Shown: piece by piece, positions 7,987 through 15,150 of the stretch
Layout of the letters: every line of letters starts with the position of its first letter
Position numbering within the stretch: the stretch's first letter is position 1
IMG/VR virus record: IMGVR_UViG_3300049001_000024
Span: 1-49,632 of that record
Reading direction: 5' to 3' (one strand)
DNA from: a virus
Length of the DNA stretch: 49,632 nucleotides
Translations under genes and position numbers: made by a program
The notes under the pieces: generated by a model
Seen by the model: only the letters and a program-made list of their open reading frames with translations
Database searches by the model: none
What the model was told of the DNA's origin: nothing

Positions 7987-8511
7987 TTATTTTACCTTAG
8001 AACAATCTCGAATGAGAGAACCATTTGGATGCGCTCGATGCCAGTCTTCAAGATACTTTTGGCGCTTTGCGCAATCCTTATCCAGCACGGCCACGCCCAG
8101 CACCGGATGAATCTCATTCCAGCGGTGCCAGCGGTCATAGCGTGATATCCCCCAAATAGTAACTAGATCACCATGATGGAGCACTTTGCACGCGAGAGGC
8201 ACAGCGGGGATACATTCCGCTAGCACACACCCTTGTAGCCAATGATGCACGGTGCCAGAACTAGATGGAGTCTCACACACCATCACGTGGACATCGCCAT
8301 CATTCTCACCGCGCACGTAGCGCACGATGCCATTGGTTTCCACGTGGGTGAAAGTGTTGCCGACAAACTCACTGGGCTTGATGTGTTTGAAATGCGGAGC
8401 GCCATTCGCACCTTCTGCTGGCTCTTGCGCGTGCGAGAGCAAGGCCAAGATGATGACGATGGAAAGGAAAGCAGCGGCGATCATTGCGATGCGGAAAGTG
8501 CGTGGGTTCAC
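7987..8511 (-). CDS. Exported or membrane-anchored protein, OB-fold-like
   Basis: I place the start at GTG 8511, which overlaps the upstream stop as GTGA and follows a GGAGGT site; a longer frame in the same phase extends into the upstream gene. The 174-residue product has an N-terminal hydrophobic segment (about residues 8-25) ending in ALLSHAQEPA, a likely Sec signal or anchor. The mature part has six cysteines and a beta-rich region around GDLVTIWGIS and EIHPVLGVAV that resembles secreted OB-fold proteins. It may act at the host envelope during infection. The function is unknown. Confidence 0.75.
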   Translation of the reverse strand: MNPRTFRIAMIAAAFLSIVIILALLSHAQEPAEGANGAPHFKHIKPSEFVGNTFTHVETNGIVRYVRGENDGDVHVMVCETPSSSGTVHHWLQGCVLAECIPAVPLACKVLHHGDLVTIWGISRYDRWHRWNEIHPVLGVAVLDKDCAKRQKYLEDWHRAHPNGSLIRDCSKVK

Positions 8512-9014
8512 GGTGTTACCTCCATACTCCAAATTGGTTTCAAATGCGGTGGCCAAACGATGATACAGCGCCGGTGATACTGGCCCACATCGGAAATCCA
8601 TCCTACCTTGTATGCGTCCTGCTTGGTGATCCAGCCCACAATAAACATCTCCGGGGGGATTCCATAAACCAGCGCGTGACGTGAATCGTGCTTGGTGCGC
8701 AGCGGGATGTAAAGATGGCTCCAGTCATGGGACCACTTGGCATAGATTCCTTGCGGCAGATCGGGCGCGAGCCAGCGATTGAATTTGGGCGCCCAATTCA
8801 ACTTGAGAAATTTCGCCACGGCAATATCCGCGCACGTGCCGCAGAGATGCATGTCGTATTCTTCAAATTCATCCGCTGGTTTTTGCAGACTAGTTTTAGC
8901 ATTGTGGAGCTTGGCCCAGTCCATGCGCTTGCGGGCAATGTCATGGGCCTGTTTCATATCCAGATCGTTAAGCAGGACCCTGCACGCGTGCGGAATGTAA
9001 TCTTTCAGCGTCAT
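8508..9014 (-). CDS. Hypothetical protein (168 aa), possible nuclease fold
   Basis: The gene is coupled by 4-base overlaps to both neighbours. Residues 60-120 contain CGTCADIAVAKFL, then W..PDLPQGIYAKW, then a strand HLYIPL, an arrangement similar to small phage proteins with a Vsr/PD-(D/E)XK-like fold. The catalytic residues are not convincing. It directly follows a RecB-like nuclease gene, so a role in DNA metabolism is plausible. Confidence 0.75.
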   Translation of the reverse strand: MTLKDYIPHACRVLLNDLDMKQAHDIARKRMDWAKLHNAKTSLQKPADEFEEYDMHLCGTCADIAVAKFLKLNWAPKFNRWLAPDLPQGIYAKWSHDWSHLYIPLRTKHDSRHALVYGIPPEMFIVGWITKQDAYKVGWISDVGQYHRRCIIVWPPHLKPIWSMEVTP

Positions 9015-10327
9015 CCTTCTTCCACAACTATTTCTTCCGGGTGGTTGGGCGTGCGTGGCATGTAGCCATCTGCCATGGGATCAACGGCAGCCGTGCCCCA
9101 GCAGATGTTGAACATGGGACATTGCGACGGCCACAGGCAATTGCCGTGCGCGGTGTGCTTGGGGAAAGTCTGATCGAGGATGGGAAGTATAGATTGTAAA
9201 TCCCCGGCTATTGGCCGCACATCACTGCCATCCGCCATCACGTCACGCACCATCTGCGCTTTGGTGGCAATCATCTTTTCTTCACTCAAAACACTTCGCA
9301 TCCACGTCTCGATATCAAATGGGGATCGCATGATGGGATCAAGCGTGTGGAATTGCTCTTTAATAAATCCCGGCTCGTTATCCTCCAGCCATTGGAACCA
9401 GTCGAGGATTCCATTGGGAAACACCTCAGTCACCAGCGTGCGGCGCCACTGCGGCGAGAGCTTATGATTCTTGCCACCGGGGCAAGCTCGCTTTCCCGAT
9501 CCGTGGGGTGCCTTGCATTCATATTCCCACTTGGCGGCAATCTCATCCTCGGTGATGCCGCTCTGGCCTTCCTTCACGTAGCACCAAATCAGTGGCGAGT
9601 TGTTATGCCACACGCCGGAACCTTTGGGATATTCCACCTTGCGCTTGCCTTTCACCAGCAGATCGTAAATCACGCCATCCACTTCTGACTGTTGCGCGTG
9701 CTCGCTGGCCAGCACTTCTGAAATCGTTTGCGTGTCATAGCGGAATGCTGCCAGCTTGCGGGCGCTGGGTTCATTGATGGTTTTCAGATTCCGCACGAGA
9801 ATGCGCTCATCCTTTTTCCGTTGCAGCACCATATCAGCGCGAGCCAGCAAGATGAAATGATCGCCTTCGTATTCAAATGGCGCTCGTGTCTCTTGCTCCA
9901 GCGAGATGATCGAGTAATCGCGTTCGATGGTGGGATAGACGTAGCGAATCCAGCCGCGTCCCAGCGCTTCGATCAATGCGCGCTGTACTTTAATAACCCA
10001 TTGTGGCTCCGGCGCCAGCTCGTCCACTTCAATGCCGCGCTCTACCACCGTGGCATCGTAGGCTTCGAGTCCATTGTTAATGGCCGCGTCTTCACCATAA
10101 CCGTTAACAAAGAATTCCGCGATCTTATGCACCATGCCACCGGACAGCAGCGGGACCGCAGCTTCGCGGCGCTGGATTCCATGCGCAACTATTTCTTCAC
10201 CACTACCACTATCATCAGCAGCAGGCGAATATCCCAAACTCACCGGCAACTCATACGCAAGGAAACGCAAGCGTGGGCACTTCTCGTAAGCCTCGTGCCG
10301 GGATCGATCAAAGATGATTTCAGCCAC
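9011..10327 (-). CDS. RecB/Cas4-like PD-(D/E)XK nuclease
   Basis: The start is set at GTG 10327, which overlaps the upstream stop; the protein is then 438 residues. Seen in order: SRHEAYEKCPRLRF with Cys17, GGMVHKI with His67, RADMVL with Asp165, RNLKT with Lys182, then FRYDTQ, and near the C-terminus CLWPSQCPMFNICWG with three cysteines spaced C-x5-C-x5-C. One early plus three late cysteines is the iron-sulfur pattern of Cas4/AddB-type nucleases. The catalytic D/E-x-K motif reads N-L-K (Asn180), so the usual acid is replaced. Exonuclease action next to a Sak4-like ATPase fits phage recombination, but activity is uncertain. Confidence 0.85.
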   Translation of the reverse strand: MAEIIFDRSRHEAYEKCPRLRFLAYELPVSLGYSPAADDSGSGEEIVAHGIQRREAAVPLLSGGMVHKIAEFFVNGYGEDAAINNGLEAYDATVVERGIEVDELAPEPQWVIKVQRALIEALGRGWIRYVYPTIERDYSIISLEQETRAPFEYEGDHFILLARADMVLQRKKDERILVRNLKTINEPSARKLAAFRYDTQTISEVLASEHAQQSEVDGVIYDLLVKGKRKVEYPKGSGVWHNNSPLIWCYVKEGQSGITEDEIAAKWEYECKAPHGSGKRACPGGKNHKLSPQWRRTLVTEVFPNGILDWFQWLEDNEPGFIKEQFHTLDPIMRSPFDIETWMRSVLSEEKMIATKAQMVRDVMADGSDVRPIAGDLQSILPILDQTFPKHTAHGNCLWPSQCPMFNICWGTAAVDPMADGYMPRTPNHPEEIVVEEG

Positions 10328-10556
10328 GGAACACCGCCTTGATCCGCTGGCCCAGCGTGGGCTTGGGCTGGTAGTCCACCAGCGCAATGATGTCTTCGAT
10401 AGATTCCATCACCGCAAGGAAATCATCTGCATCACCGGACAGGTAAATCCGTGATCCGGGATTGCCAACTAATCCACGGCGCATGAATTTGATAGATGTG
10501 GGAGGGATGAAAACTTTGAAACGTGTGTTTACTTCGGTTAGTCCGATGAATACCAT
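10320..10556 (-). CDS. Small FlbD-like hypothetical protein (78 aa)
   Basis: The pattern is short beta strands (MVFIGLTEVN, RFKVFIPPTSIKFM, SRIYLSG) followed by a helix with VMESIEDIIALV, like the small FlbD-type domain found in flagellar and phage proteins. That match is weak and says nothing firm about function. The C-terminus is basic. It overlaps the genes on both sides and is probably coupled to the nuclease. Confidence 0.7.
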   Translation of the reverse strand: MVFIGLTEVNTRFKVFIPPTSIKFMRRGLVGNPGSRIYLSGDADDFLAVMESIEDIIALVDYQPKPTLGQRIKAVFRG

Positions 10557-10744
10557 TTATCCTCCACGTGTTTTACGCGTTGCCGAACCTGTCCGCAGTA
10601 CCGGCATTTGTAGGTTGTCTTAATCCAAGTGCCATACCAGTATCCGTCCTGATCCTCACGGAACAGCTTCCACGAATGCCAGCCAACGAGGCAGAGGAAC
10701 ACCCGCCACCACCACCAAGCGCCGGAATGTTCGATGTAAGCCAT
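10538..10744 (-). CDS. Small Trp-rich CxxC protein (68 aa)
   Basis: The N-terminal half is unusually Trp-rich and hydrophobic (WWWWRVFLCLVGWHSW), possibly membrane-associated. A single CRYC knuckle follows. It overlaps the next gene by 19 bases. About 250 bases of structured non-coding DNA precede it. No family is recognised. Confidence 0.65.
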   Translation of the reverse strand: MAYIEHSGAWWWWRVFLCLVGWHSWKLFREDQDGYWYGTWIKTTYKCRYCGQVRQRVKHVEDKWYSSD

Positions 10745-10995
10745 ATCTAAATTCTCAGGTGGCCTCCGGTTGCAATCCCTTTGGCCACCGTCGCGCGTGC
10801 GGCATCGCTCATTCCCCGATATTTTTACAGCCGCGACCCCTTGGGGCTAGCAGGGTGAAGTATGACTTCACACGTTTGCAAACTTTTTTTTTTTAACGGG
10901 CCACGCTCCTGCGGTGACATGAGAACGTGACCCGTTCGCTCCATTGAGTGCTCTGAAGCAATAAAGCACTCAAGCAGCAAACTTAATTATTGAAC
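10745..10995. other. Intergenic region with stacked inverted repeats
   Basis: No credible gene is seen. The stretch holds: a 7-base inverted repeat GTGAAGT/ACTTCAC around ATG (10855-10871); the 10-base palindrome GTTTGCAAAC (10874-10883) followed by 11 T residues (10884-10894); ACGGGCCACG (10896-10905) against CGTGACCCGT (10926-10935), one mismatch; and TTGAGTGCT (10944-10952) against AGCACTCAA (10965-10973) with a 12-base loop. These could be operators, a processing site, a promoter region for the Trp-rich and nuclease genes, or a secondary origin. Confidence 0.6.
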
Positions 10996-11148
10996 CTAAC
11001 AAACTCGATTCCTAAAATGCGCATGCCCTTCCTCGCGCCATGAACCTAAGCGAAGATAGCCACCCTTGATTTGCTGGAGTCTCCATGTGTGGAATATCCA
11101 TGCACCCAAGCTGGTGCAGCTCTTGCGTGTTGAGTAACTGATTTTCAT
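10996..11148 (-). CDS. Small basic hypothetical protein (50 aa)
   Basis: The frame starts at ATG 11146-11148, which overlaps the upstream stop as ATGA with GGGG just before, and ends at TAG 10996-10998. The product is basic and aromatic (for example KGGYLRLGSWREEGHAHFR). The tight coupling supports it, but no relative is recognised. Confidence 0.5.
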   Translation of the reverse strand: MKISYSTRKSCTSLGAWIFHTWRLQQIKGGYLRLGSWREEGHAHFRNRVC

Positions 11149-11345
11149 CCCCGACTCCCAATGAAACTTTGCAGCCGATCAAACGCACCATACGCCTTGT
11201 CGAAAAGCTCCATGGCCTGCGCTTTAGCTTCCTTGTGCGTCATCTTGTCGATGAATTCCTTGATCTTGTAAATCTCGCGCTTGGCCGCAGTGCATTGCAC
11301 ATTCACAACCTGATATTGATTGAGTGGTGGTGTGGCGGCGCTCAT
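11145..11345 (-). CDS. Small helical hypothetical protein (66 aa)
   Basis: The start is joined to the upstream stop by an ATGA overlap. The product is almost entirely charged helix (YKIKEFIDKMTHKEAKAQAM), suggesting a small coiled-coil protein. The function is unknown. Confidence 0.7.
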   Translation of the reverse strand: MSAATPPLNQYQVVNVQCTAAKREIYKIKEFIDKMTHKEAKAQAMELFDKAYGAFDRLQSFIGSRG

Positions 11346-11509
11346 GCATACCTCTCATAAATCTGTTGCAACTTGTCCTGCTGCGCTGGGGTCAGAGATG
11401 TGGTGCGCTGCCACTGGTCCGTGATGTCAGTGAAGAATTGAGACTCCCAGCCGTTCATGCGCTCGGTTTCATTCTCCAGATCGTCAATCATCTTTTGAAT
11501 GTCGATCAT
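11342..11509 (-). CDS. Small helical hypothetical protein (55 aa)
   Basis: I choose ATG 11507-11509, which overlaps the upstream stop as ATGA; a longer frame to 11596 would overlap that gene by 90 bases. The product is acidic and helical (MIDIQKMIDDLENETERM). The function is unknown. Confidence 0.7.
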   Translation of the reverse strand: MIDIQKMIDDLENETERMNGWESQFFTDITDQWQRTTSLTPAQQDKLQQIYERYA

Positions 11510-11712
11510 AGTTTGTCCAAATCCTTGGGTGGCGGCGTCACGCCCTTTTGCAGATTCTTCTCCATGATGGGCCGCTGAAAATAATTGAGATGACAATCGT
11601 AGCGGTCAAAACATAATTCAGTTTTCAAATCTACGATGGGGCGCTGGGCATGCTCCAGATCAGCTCCACATTCTGCGCAGACGAGTTTGGTTGCTGGCGT
11701 GAAGCCGGTCAT
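11506..11712 (-). CDS. Small zinc-binding hypothetical protein (68 aa)
   Basis: The start ATG 11710-11712 overlaps the upstream stop as ATGA. CAEC and two later cysteines (ELCFDRYDCH) could bind one zinc ion. The C-terminal tail is basic with a PPP run. No family is recognised. Confidence 0.7.
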   Translation of the reverse strand: MTGFTPATKLVCAECGADLEHAQRPIVDLKTELCFDRYDCHLNYFQRPIMEKNLQKGVTPPPKDLDKL

Positions 11713-11909
11713 ACTTCCCACCCTAGCCGCCTGCGCATGGCATTGCGATTCACTTCCTTATGCTTCAAATAATGCTCCATGCAGTAATCACCTTTGACTG
11801 CTGGCTTGGTACAGCTCGTGCATTTGCCATGCGCCTTCTGGCGCAATTGCCAGCGGCGCTGATTCGGCACCTTGAGCTTGCTGAATTGATCGCGGATGAT
11901 CTTAGGCAT
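11709..11909 (-). CDS. Small zinc-knuckle protein (66 aa)
   Basis: The pattern CTSCTKPAVKGDYCMEHY (Cys-x2-Cys-x9-Cys-x2-His) is a common small phage zinc knuckle, sometimes linked to HNH-like proteins, but no HNH core follows. The rest is strongly basic and helical, which suits nucleic-acid binding. It overlaps the upstream gene by eight bases. Confidence 0.75.
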   Translation of the reverse strand: MPKIIRDQFSKLKVPNQRRWQLRQKAHGKCTSCTKPAVKGDYCMEHYLKHKEVNRNAMRRRLGWEV

Positions 11910-12102
11910 TGGCTTCTTGCTTCCTCAGCGCCTTGGCCGCACGCTCATACCAACGCCGGGATCGGAAGGTGTTGCCGCAGGACCGCTTGTCATAAATCTT
12001 GCGTGCATCATCGGTGGTGAATTCGGTGTGGCACTCCGGGCACGTACGCTTTATCTCGCCCTGCTTGCCCCGGTTTTTGTACTTGTCTCTTGGATTCGCC
12101 AT
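11902..12102 (-). CDS. Basic zinc-finger protein, first gene of the early minus operon
   Basis: The protein has CPEC and, 22 residues on, a single Cys (RSCGNTFRSRRWYERA), with a basic recognition-like helix. I place the start at ATG 12102 (66 aa); ATG 12150 would add 16 residues but would leave little leader after the -10 box. It is the first gene transcribed leftward from the divergent promoter at 12164-12193 and so is likely expressed early. The function is unknown. Confidence 0.7.
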   Translation of the reverse strand: MANPRDKYKNRGKQGEIKRTCPECHTEFTTDDARKIYDKRSCGNTFRSRRWYERAAKALRKQEANA

Positions 12103-12150
12103 TCTCACAATTCCATTTCTGTGACCCTTACTAAATCGGATGCCTTCCAT

Positions 12151-12203
12151 TCATTTAAGTTGCATTATAACCGTATTGTATTCCGCAATACAATAGGTAT
12201 AGA
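12151..12203. promoter_or_regulatory. Divergent promoter with a shared palindromic operator
   Basis: The 9-base arms TATTGTATT (12174-12182) and AATACAATA (12187-12195) flank CCGC. Each arm supplies a -35 box. Leftward: TTGTAT (12188-12193), 18 bases, TATAAT (12164-12169). Rightward: TTGTAT (12176-12181), 16 bases, TATAGA (12198-12203), ahead of the RepA-like gene. A protein bound to the palindrome would block both promoters. The leftward -10 also lies in a copy of the recurring 24-base motif (12151-12174). Confidence 0.65.
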
Positions 12204-12245
12204 GTGGACCCCGGCTCGTAAGTCCAAATCTAAGGTCAAGGTCAC

Positions 12246-13142
12246 ATGCCATCCCATGAATTCCTGATTGATGCCATCCTCCCGACAAGCGAAGTACACC
12301 TTATAGGCGGTCCCAGTGGCGCCGGTAAAACCACGTGGCTTTTCCAAATGCTGGAAGACTGGAGCAATGCTAAACCCATCCTCGGCTACGGATCGAATCC
12401 CTGCCCATGGAAATACATTGCAGCGGATCGCAGCATGCGCACCACCAAGCGAACCATTGCACGCACCGGCAGCAAGGTGACTGATGACATCGTGCATTCC
12501 ATGCTGTTCAACTTCAAATACTCGCGCAACATCACCGGCATATTGCAGTGGTGTGACGCCATAAAATTCCGTGATGGCTTGCTGGTGATCGATGGAATCC
12601 AATCACTCACGCCGCAAGGAAAAATAAACCACTATGATGTCGTCGCTGAATTCCTGATCGGAATACAAAAACTATTCGCCACGCGTGGGATCACTATCAT
12701 CGGCACTGCGCATTCCACCAAAGTCCGCGAAGATGAACAGATCAAAAATCCCCGGCAGCGCATTCTCGGATCAGTGGCATGGGGCGCATATTCTGAAACC
12801 ATCATCCTCGTGGAACCTGCCAAGGAAGATAATCCAGCTTGCCCGGAACGCTGGCTTTCACTTCTCCCGCGCAATGCACCGGAAATAAAACTACGCTTGC
12901 AATTCGATAGCGCCGGTCGTCTCGTGGAGCAAGATGAGGACGTGTCCAACACCGTTCTGGATGCCAAGCTATTCAGCATCACACCGGGCACGGAGCTGAC
13001 CACGGCCATGATCTGGACGGAATGGGCGCAACCTGCCAACCTCTCGCGCCGGGCGCTGGAACGCTGGCTTACCCAGTCCATCCACAGCGGCAGGCTGGAA
13101 CGCACCGGCAAAGGGAAATACCGCAGGACCTACCAAAACTAA
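12246..13142 (+). CDS. RepA/AAA_25-like replication ATPase with C-terminal winged helix
   Basis: The protein is 298 residues. Walker A is GGPSGAGKTT (21-30) and Walker B is LLVIDG (112-117), followed by the conserved strand GTAHSTK (153-159), a combination typical of hexameric RecA-fold helicases of the plasmid RepA/AAA_25 group. Residues 250-298 look like a winged helix (LSRRALERWLTQSIHSGRLE) that could bind DNA. It is the only replication gene on the plus strand and lies directly upstream of a cluster of TYCCGCCA repeats, as an initiator or helicase next to its origin would. It is transcribed from the divergent promoter at 12176-12203. It could instead be a helicase loader. Confidence 0.85.
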   Translation: MPSHEFLIDAILPTSEVHLIGGPSGAGKTTWLFQMLEDWSNAKPILGYGSNPCPWKYIAADRSMRTTKRTIARTGSKVTDDIVHSMLFNFKYSRNITGILQWCDAIKFRDGLLVIDGIQSLTPQGKINHYDVVAEFLIGIQKLFATRGITIIGTAHSTKVREDEQIKNPRQRILGSVAWGAYSETIILVEPAKEDNPACPERWLSLLPRNAPEIKLRLQFDSAGRLVEQDEDVSNTVLDAKLFSITPGTELTTAMIWTEWAQPANLSRRALERWLTQSIHSGRLERTGKGKYRRTYQN

Positions 13143-13150
13143 GGTGTTCA

Positions 13151-13407
13151 TTCCGCCACTAAGGCCCAAAAGCTGGCATACACCGGGGATTCGTGGCGGA
13201 ACGGATGCCATCTCCTTACTATATATAGTACTTACCTAATAATTCACGCTTGGCGGGATGGTGGCGGAACCGGGCGGATAGAGGGATGATCCCGCCACTT
13301 TTCCGCCATTGATTCCGCGATCCCGCCATGATCCCGCCCCTCTTGGCGGAATATCTATACGCAACCATACTTACTGATGATGAAGGAGATAGCACACATC
13401 CCGCCAC
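13151..13407. other. Candidate replication origin with iteron-like repeats
   Basis: About ten copies of TYCCGCCA occur here in both orientations: forward at 13151, 13289, 13301, 13321 and 13398; reverse at 13193, 13251, 13261 and 13343; partial copies at 13272 and 13331. Between the first and later copies lies an AT-rich tract with the 14-base palindrome TACTATATATAGTA (13217-13230), a possible unwinding element. The block directly follows the RepA-like ATPase gene. A 68-codon minus frame across it (13219-13425) is made of repeat DNA and is not called. No other gene is seen between 13143 and 13453. Confidence 0.65.
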
Positions 13408-13453
13408 AAAACAACCATCCCACATGAAATGGGCCTTAGAGTGTAATTCTGCC

Positions 13454-13681
13454 CTACCCCAATCCAGAGTTGGTTTCTCTCTGATTTCGCTTAATCAGGC
13501 GTGGCCGTTCGCTGGGTGCGAATAGAGACTGCCTGCCACGTGCTCTGATGAGTGTTCCTAGGCGTGACTCACGCGCTTGGCCCTTGCCACAGCGATAGCA
13601 GTACTTCCGTCGCTTTCCTTTGCCGCTGCCGCGTCCAGTAGCTTCCCGGTGACATCCCGCGCACTCGAATGTGTAAATCAT
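13454..13681 (-). CDS. Small basic zinc-finger protein (75 aa)
   Basis: FECAGC and YCYRC form a CxxC...CxxC ribbon, with a run of basic residues between (GKGKRRK) and after it. It is the last gene of the 18.3-13.4 kb minus run and sits beside the candidate origin. Nucleic-acid binding is likely from composition. The ribosome site is weak (GAGCAG before ATG 13681). Confidence 0.6.
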   Translation of the reverse strand: MIYTFECAGCHREATGRGSGKGKRRKYCYRCGKGQARESRLGTLIRARGRQSLFAPSERPRLIKRNQRETNSGLG

Positions 13682-13700
13682 CTGCTCATTCTAAATTGAA

Positions 13701-13738
13701 GCCGCTAGCCCCGGATGGCTGGTCCATGAGCTAGCGGC
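13701..13738 (-). terminator. Hairpin, probable terminator
   Basis: GCCGCTAGC (13701-13709) pairs perfectly with GCTAGCGGC (13730-13738) across a 20-base loop. Read leftward it is followed by TTCAATTT, a modest U-tract, after the stop of the gene at 13766-14011. Confidence 0.5.
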
Positions 13739-13765
13739 GTGTCCTAGGCCCCATTGCTGGCGATC

Positions 13766-14011
13766 CTAGGCGCTTCCAGCGACCGCAGCGGCCTCGGAGG
13801 GTATTGAGGCACTGGCGGGCTGATGCAGCGGCTTGGCTGGCCGCTGAACGTAACAACTGATGCAGGTGGTATGGCCATGGGCATTTACAAAAACATAATG
13901 AGCTGCGTGGCAAGCCGGGCATGGGATCGTGTCATCCAGCAGGATCGTGGAGCACTCGCCATCAGTGCGGAACATCATCGAAGTGTCTACTTTCAAATTC
14001 AGCAGTAACAT
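13766..14011 (-). CDS. Small zinc-finger protein (81 aa)
   Basis: CPAC and CISC are 22 residues apart (TIPCPACHAAHYVF, then TTCISCYV), a zinc-ribbon pattern with an extra His pair. The C-terminus is Ala/Pro-rich and probably disordered. It precedes the hairpin at 13701-13738. No family is recognised. Confidence 0.6.
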   Translation of the reverse strand: MLLLNLKVDTSMMFRTDGECSTILLDDTIPCPACHAAHYVFVNAHGHTTCISCYVQRPAKPLHQPASASIPSEAAAVAGSA

Positions 14012-14044
14012 AAGTCAACCTGATTCTACTTGCAATAAGTTTTT

Positions 14045-14233
14045 TTACTTAGAACTGTTGAAAAGCTGTGCAAGCTCTGGAAAATTCCGCTGTAGATATT
14101 CCGCCAGCGCTTTGAGCACGTTCGGCTCCAGATAAATCGTATCCGTGGCCGCGATTCCATTCTCTGCGGTGAGCACGATGGAATCATGTTTAACTTGCAC
14201 ATAAACCGCATCGCCTAGATATTCTTTTTTCAT
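14045..14233 (-). CDS. Small hypothetical protein (62 aa)
   Basis: The start overlaps the upstream stop as ATGA. The N-terminal half is beta-rich (VYVQVKHDSIVLTAENG) and the C-terminal half a helix (NVLKALAEYLQRNF). It is coupled to the Spo11-like gene and may share a role with it. No family is recognised. Confidence 0.75.
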   Translation of the reverse strand: MKKEYLGDAVYVQVKHDSIVLTAENGIAATDTIYLEPNVLKALAEYLQRNFPELAQLFNSSK

Positions 14234-15150
14234 TCTGCCTCCAAGAATTCCGCAACCTCATCCCAGCGCTCGGAAGTTTTGCCCAGCAATTCTTTATCTT
14301 TCGTTTCCTGTTCCTTGATCTCGTCCATGATGTCGTCATCAATGAACGGCTCCACGTTATCCCGAATCAATTGCTCAATCACTTCCGGCGTCAATGCGTC
14401 CAACTCCCAGCTTTGATCGCCATACTCGTCAATGTAACCAGTAGCGCGAGAGTCTGAAATCTTCGCCGGGTTCGGTGGCGGATTGTATTCTTCGATCTGA
14501 TCCATGGTGAGTGCGATCCGCTTCACGATGGGCGCGGTGTATCCATGGTGATGGCAGAACATCGCTAGCCGTTCGGTGATGTCCCGCGTCATGTCGATGC
14601 CGCTGGGATCGTGATCGCCAAGATGCAGGATCGTGGTGAGCTGCTTGGTCAACATCTGGCGTTTCATAATCCGATGCGCAGCTCCCCACATTTCCGATTG
14701 GCTGGTATAGCCACGGCAGCTAAAGAATGGGCAATCAAGCTCCGTGCAAGGTCCCTCGATCACGCCCACCAGCGCGTCTTTTTCAATCCATACTTCCACG
14801 CGTGTCTTTTGACCCCTCCACCAGTCTTTGTGATAGGCATCCTCGACACGCTCGATTAGCTCACCCGGCGAATTCCATGCCGCTTGGGATTGCAGATTAC
14901 GCGTGCGATCCTCAATTGCATTCCAATCCACCAGCCCAGCAAGCCGGGCATCGTTTATCAGCGCGCCTAGGTTGTCGTAACTCTTGGGTGTGTTCGGGAT
15001 GATGGCCGCAGCTACAAGCTGGTAATAGAGCTGCCGCAGCGTGAGCTGATATCCACGTGCGCGCATGTCATCCAAGATCGTGTTGGATTGCGCGATCAGC
15101 GCCACGCTAGCCGGGCGGAAATTCTTTTCGATATAACAAATCTTGCTCAT
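14230..15150 (-). CDS. Spo11/TopoVI-A-like protein (Topo mini-A type)
   Basis: The protein is 306 residues. LTLRQLYYQLV (36-46) matches the R-x-x-Y-Y active-site motif of TopoVI-A and Spo11, with Tyr42 or Tyr43 as the DNA-linking residue. A Toprim domain follows: the acid Glu123 in VWIEKDALVG and the DxD pair Asp179/Asp181 in HLGDHDPSG. Known type IIB A subunits cleave DNA through that tyrosine with metal bound by the Toprim acids. The length and order fit the short, partner-less A-subunit relatives reported in viruses (Topo mini-A); no B subunit is encoded here. A DNA-breaking role in replication, packaging or host attack is inferred. It is coupled to genes on both sides. Confidence 0.85.
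   Translation of the reverse strand: MSKICYIEKNFRPASVALIAQSNTILDDMRARGYQLTLRQLYYQLVAAAIIPNTPKSYDNLGALINDARLAGLVDWNAIEDRTRNLQSQAAWNSPGELIERVEDAYHKDWWRGQKTRVEVWIEKDALVGVIEGPCTELDCPFFSCRGYTSQSEMWGAAHRIMKRQMLTKQLTTILHLGDHDPSGIDMTRDITERLAMFCHHHGYTAPIVKRIALTMDQIEEYNPPPNPAKISDSRATGYIDEYGDQSWELDALTPEVIEQLIRDNVEPFIDDDIMDEIKEQETKDKELLGKTSERWDEVAEFLEAE

Noticed and set aside
10844-10894. Rho-independent terminator at GTTTGCAAAC plus T tract
   Set aside because: The 10-base palindrome has no loop and cannot form a hairpin; the stem before it is separated from the T tract. It is reported as a structured region instead.
13219-13425. 68-codon minus frame across the repeat cluster
   Set aside because: It is built from the TYCCGCCA repeats and the AT-rich palindrome, has no ribosome site, and its protein looks random. 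The repeats explain the sequence better.
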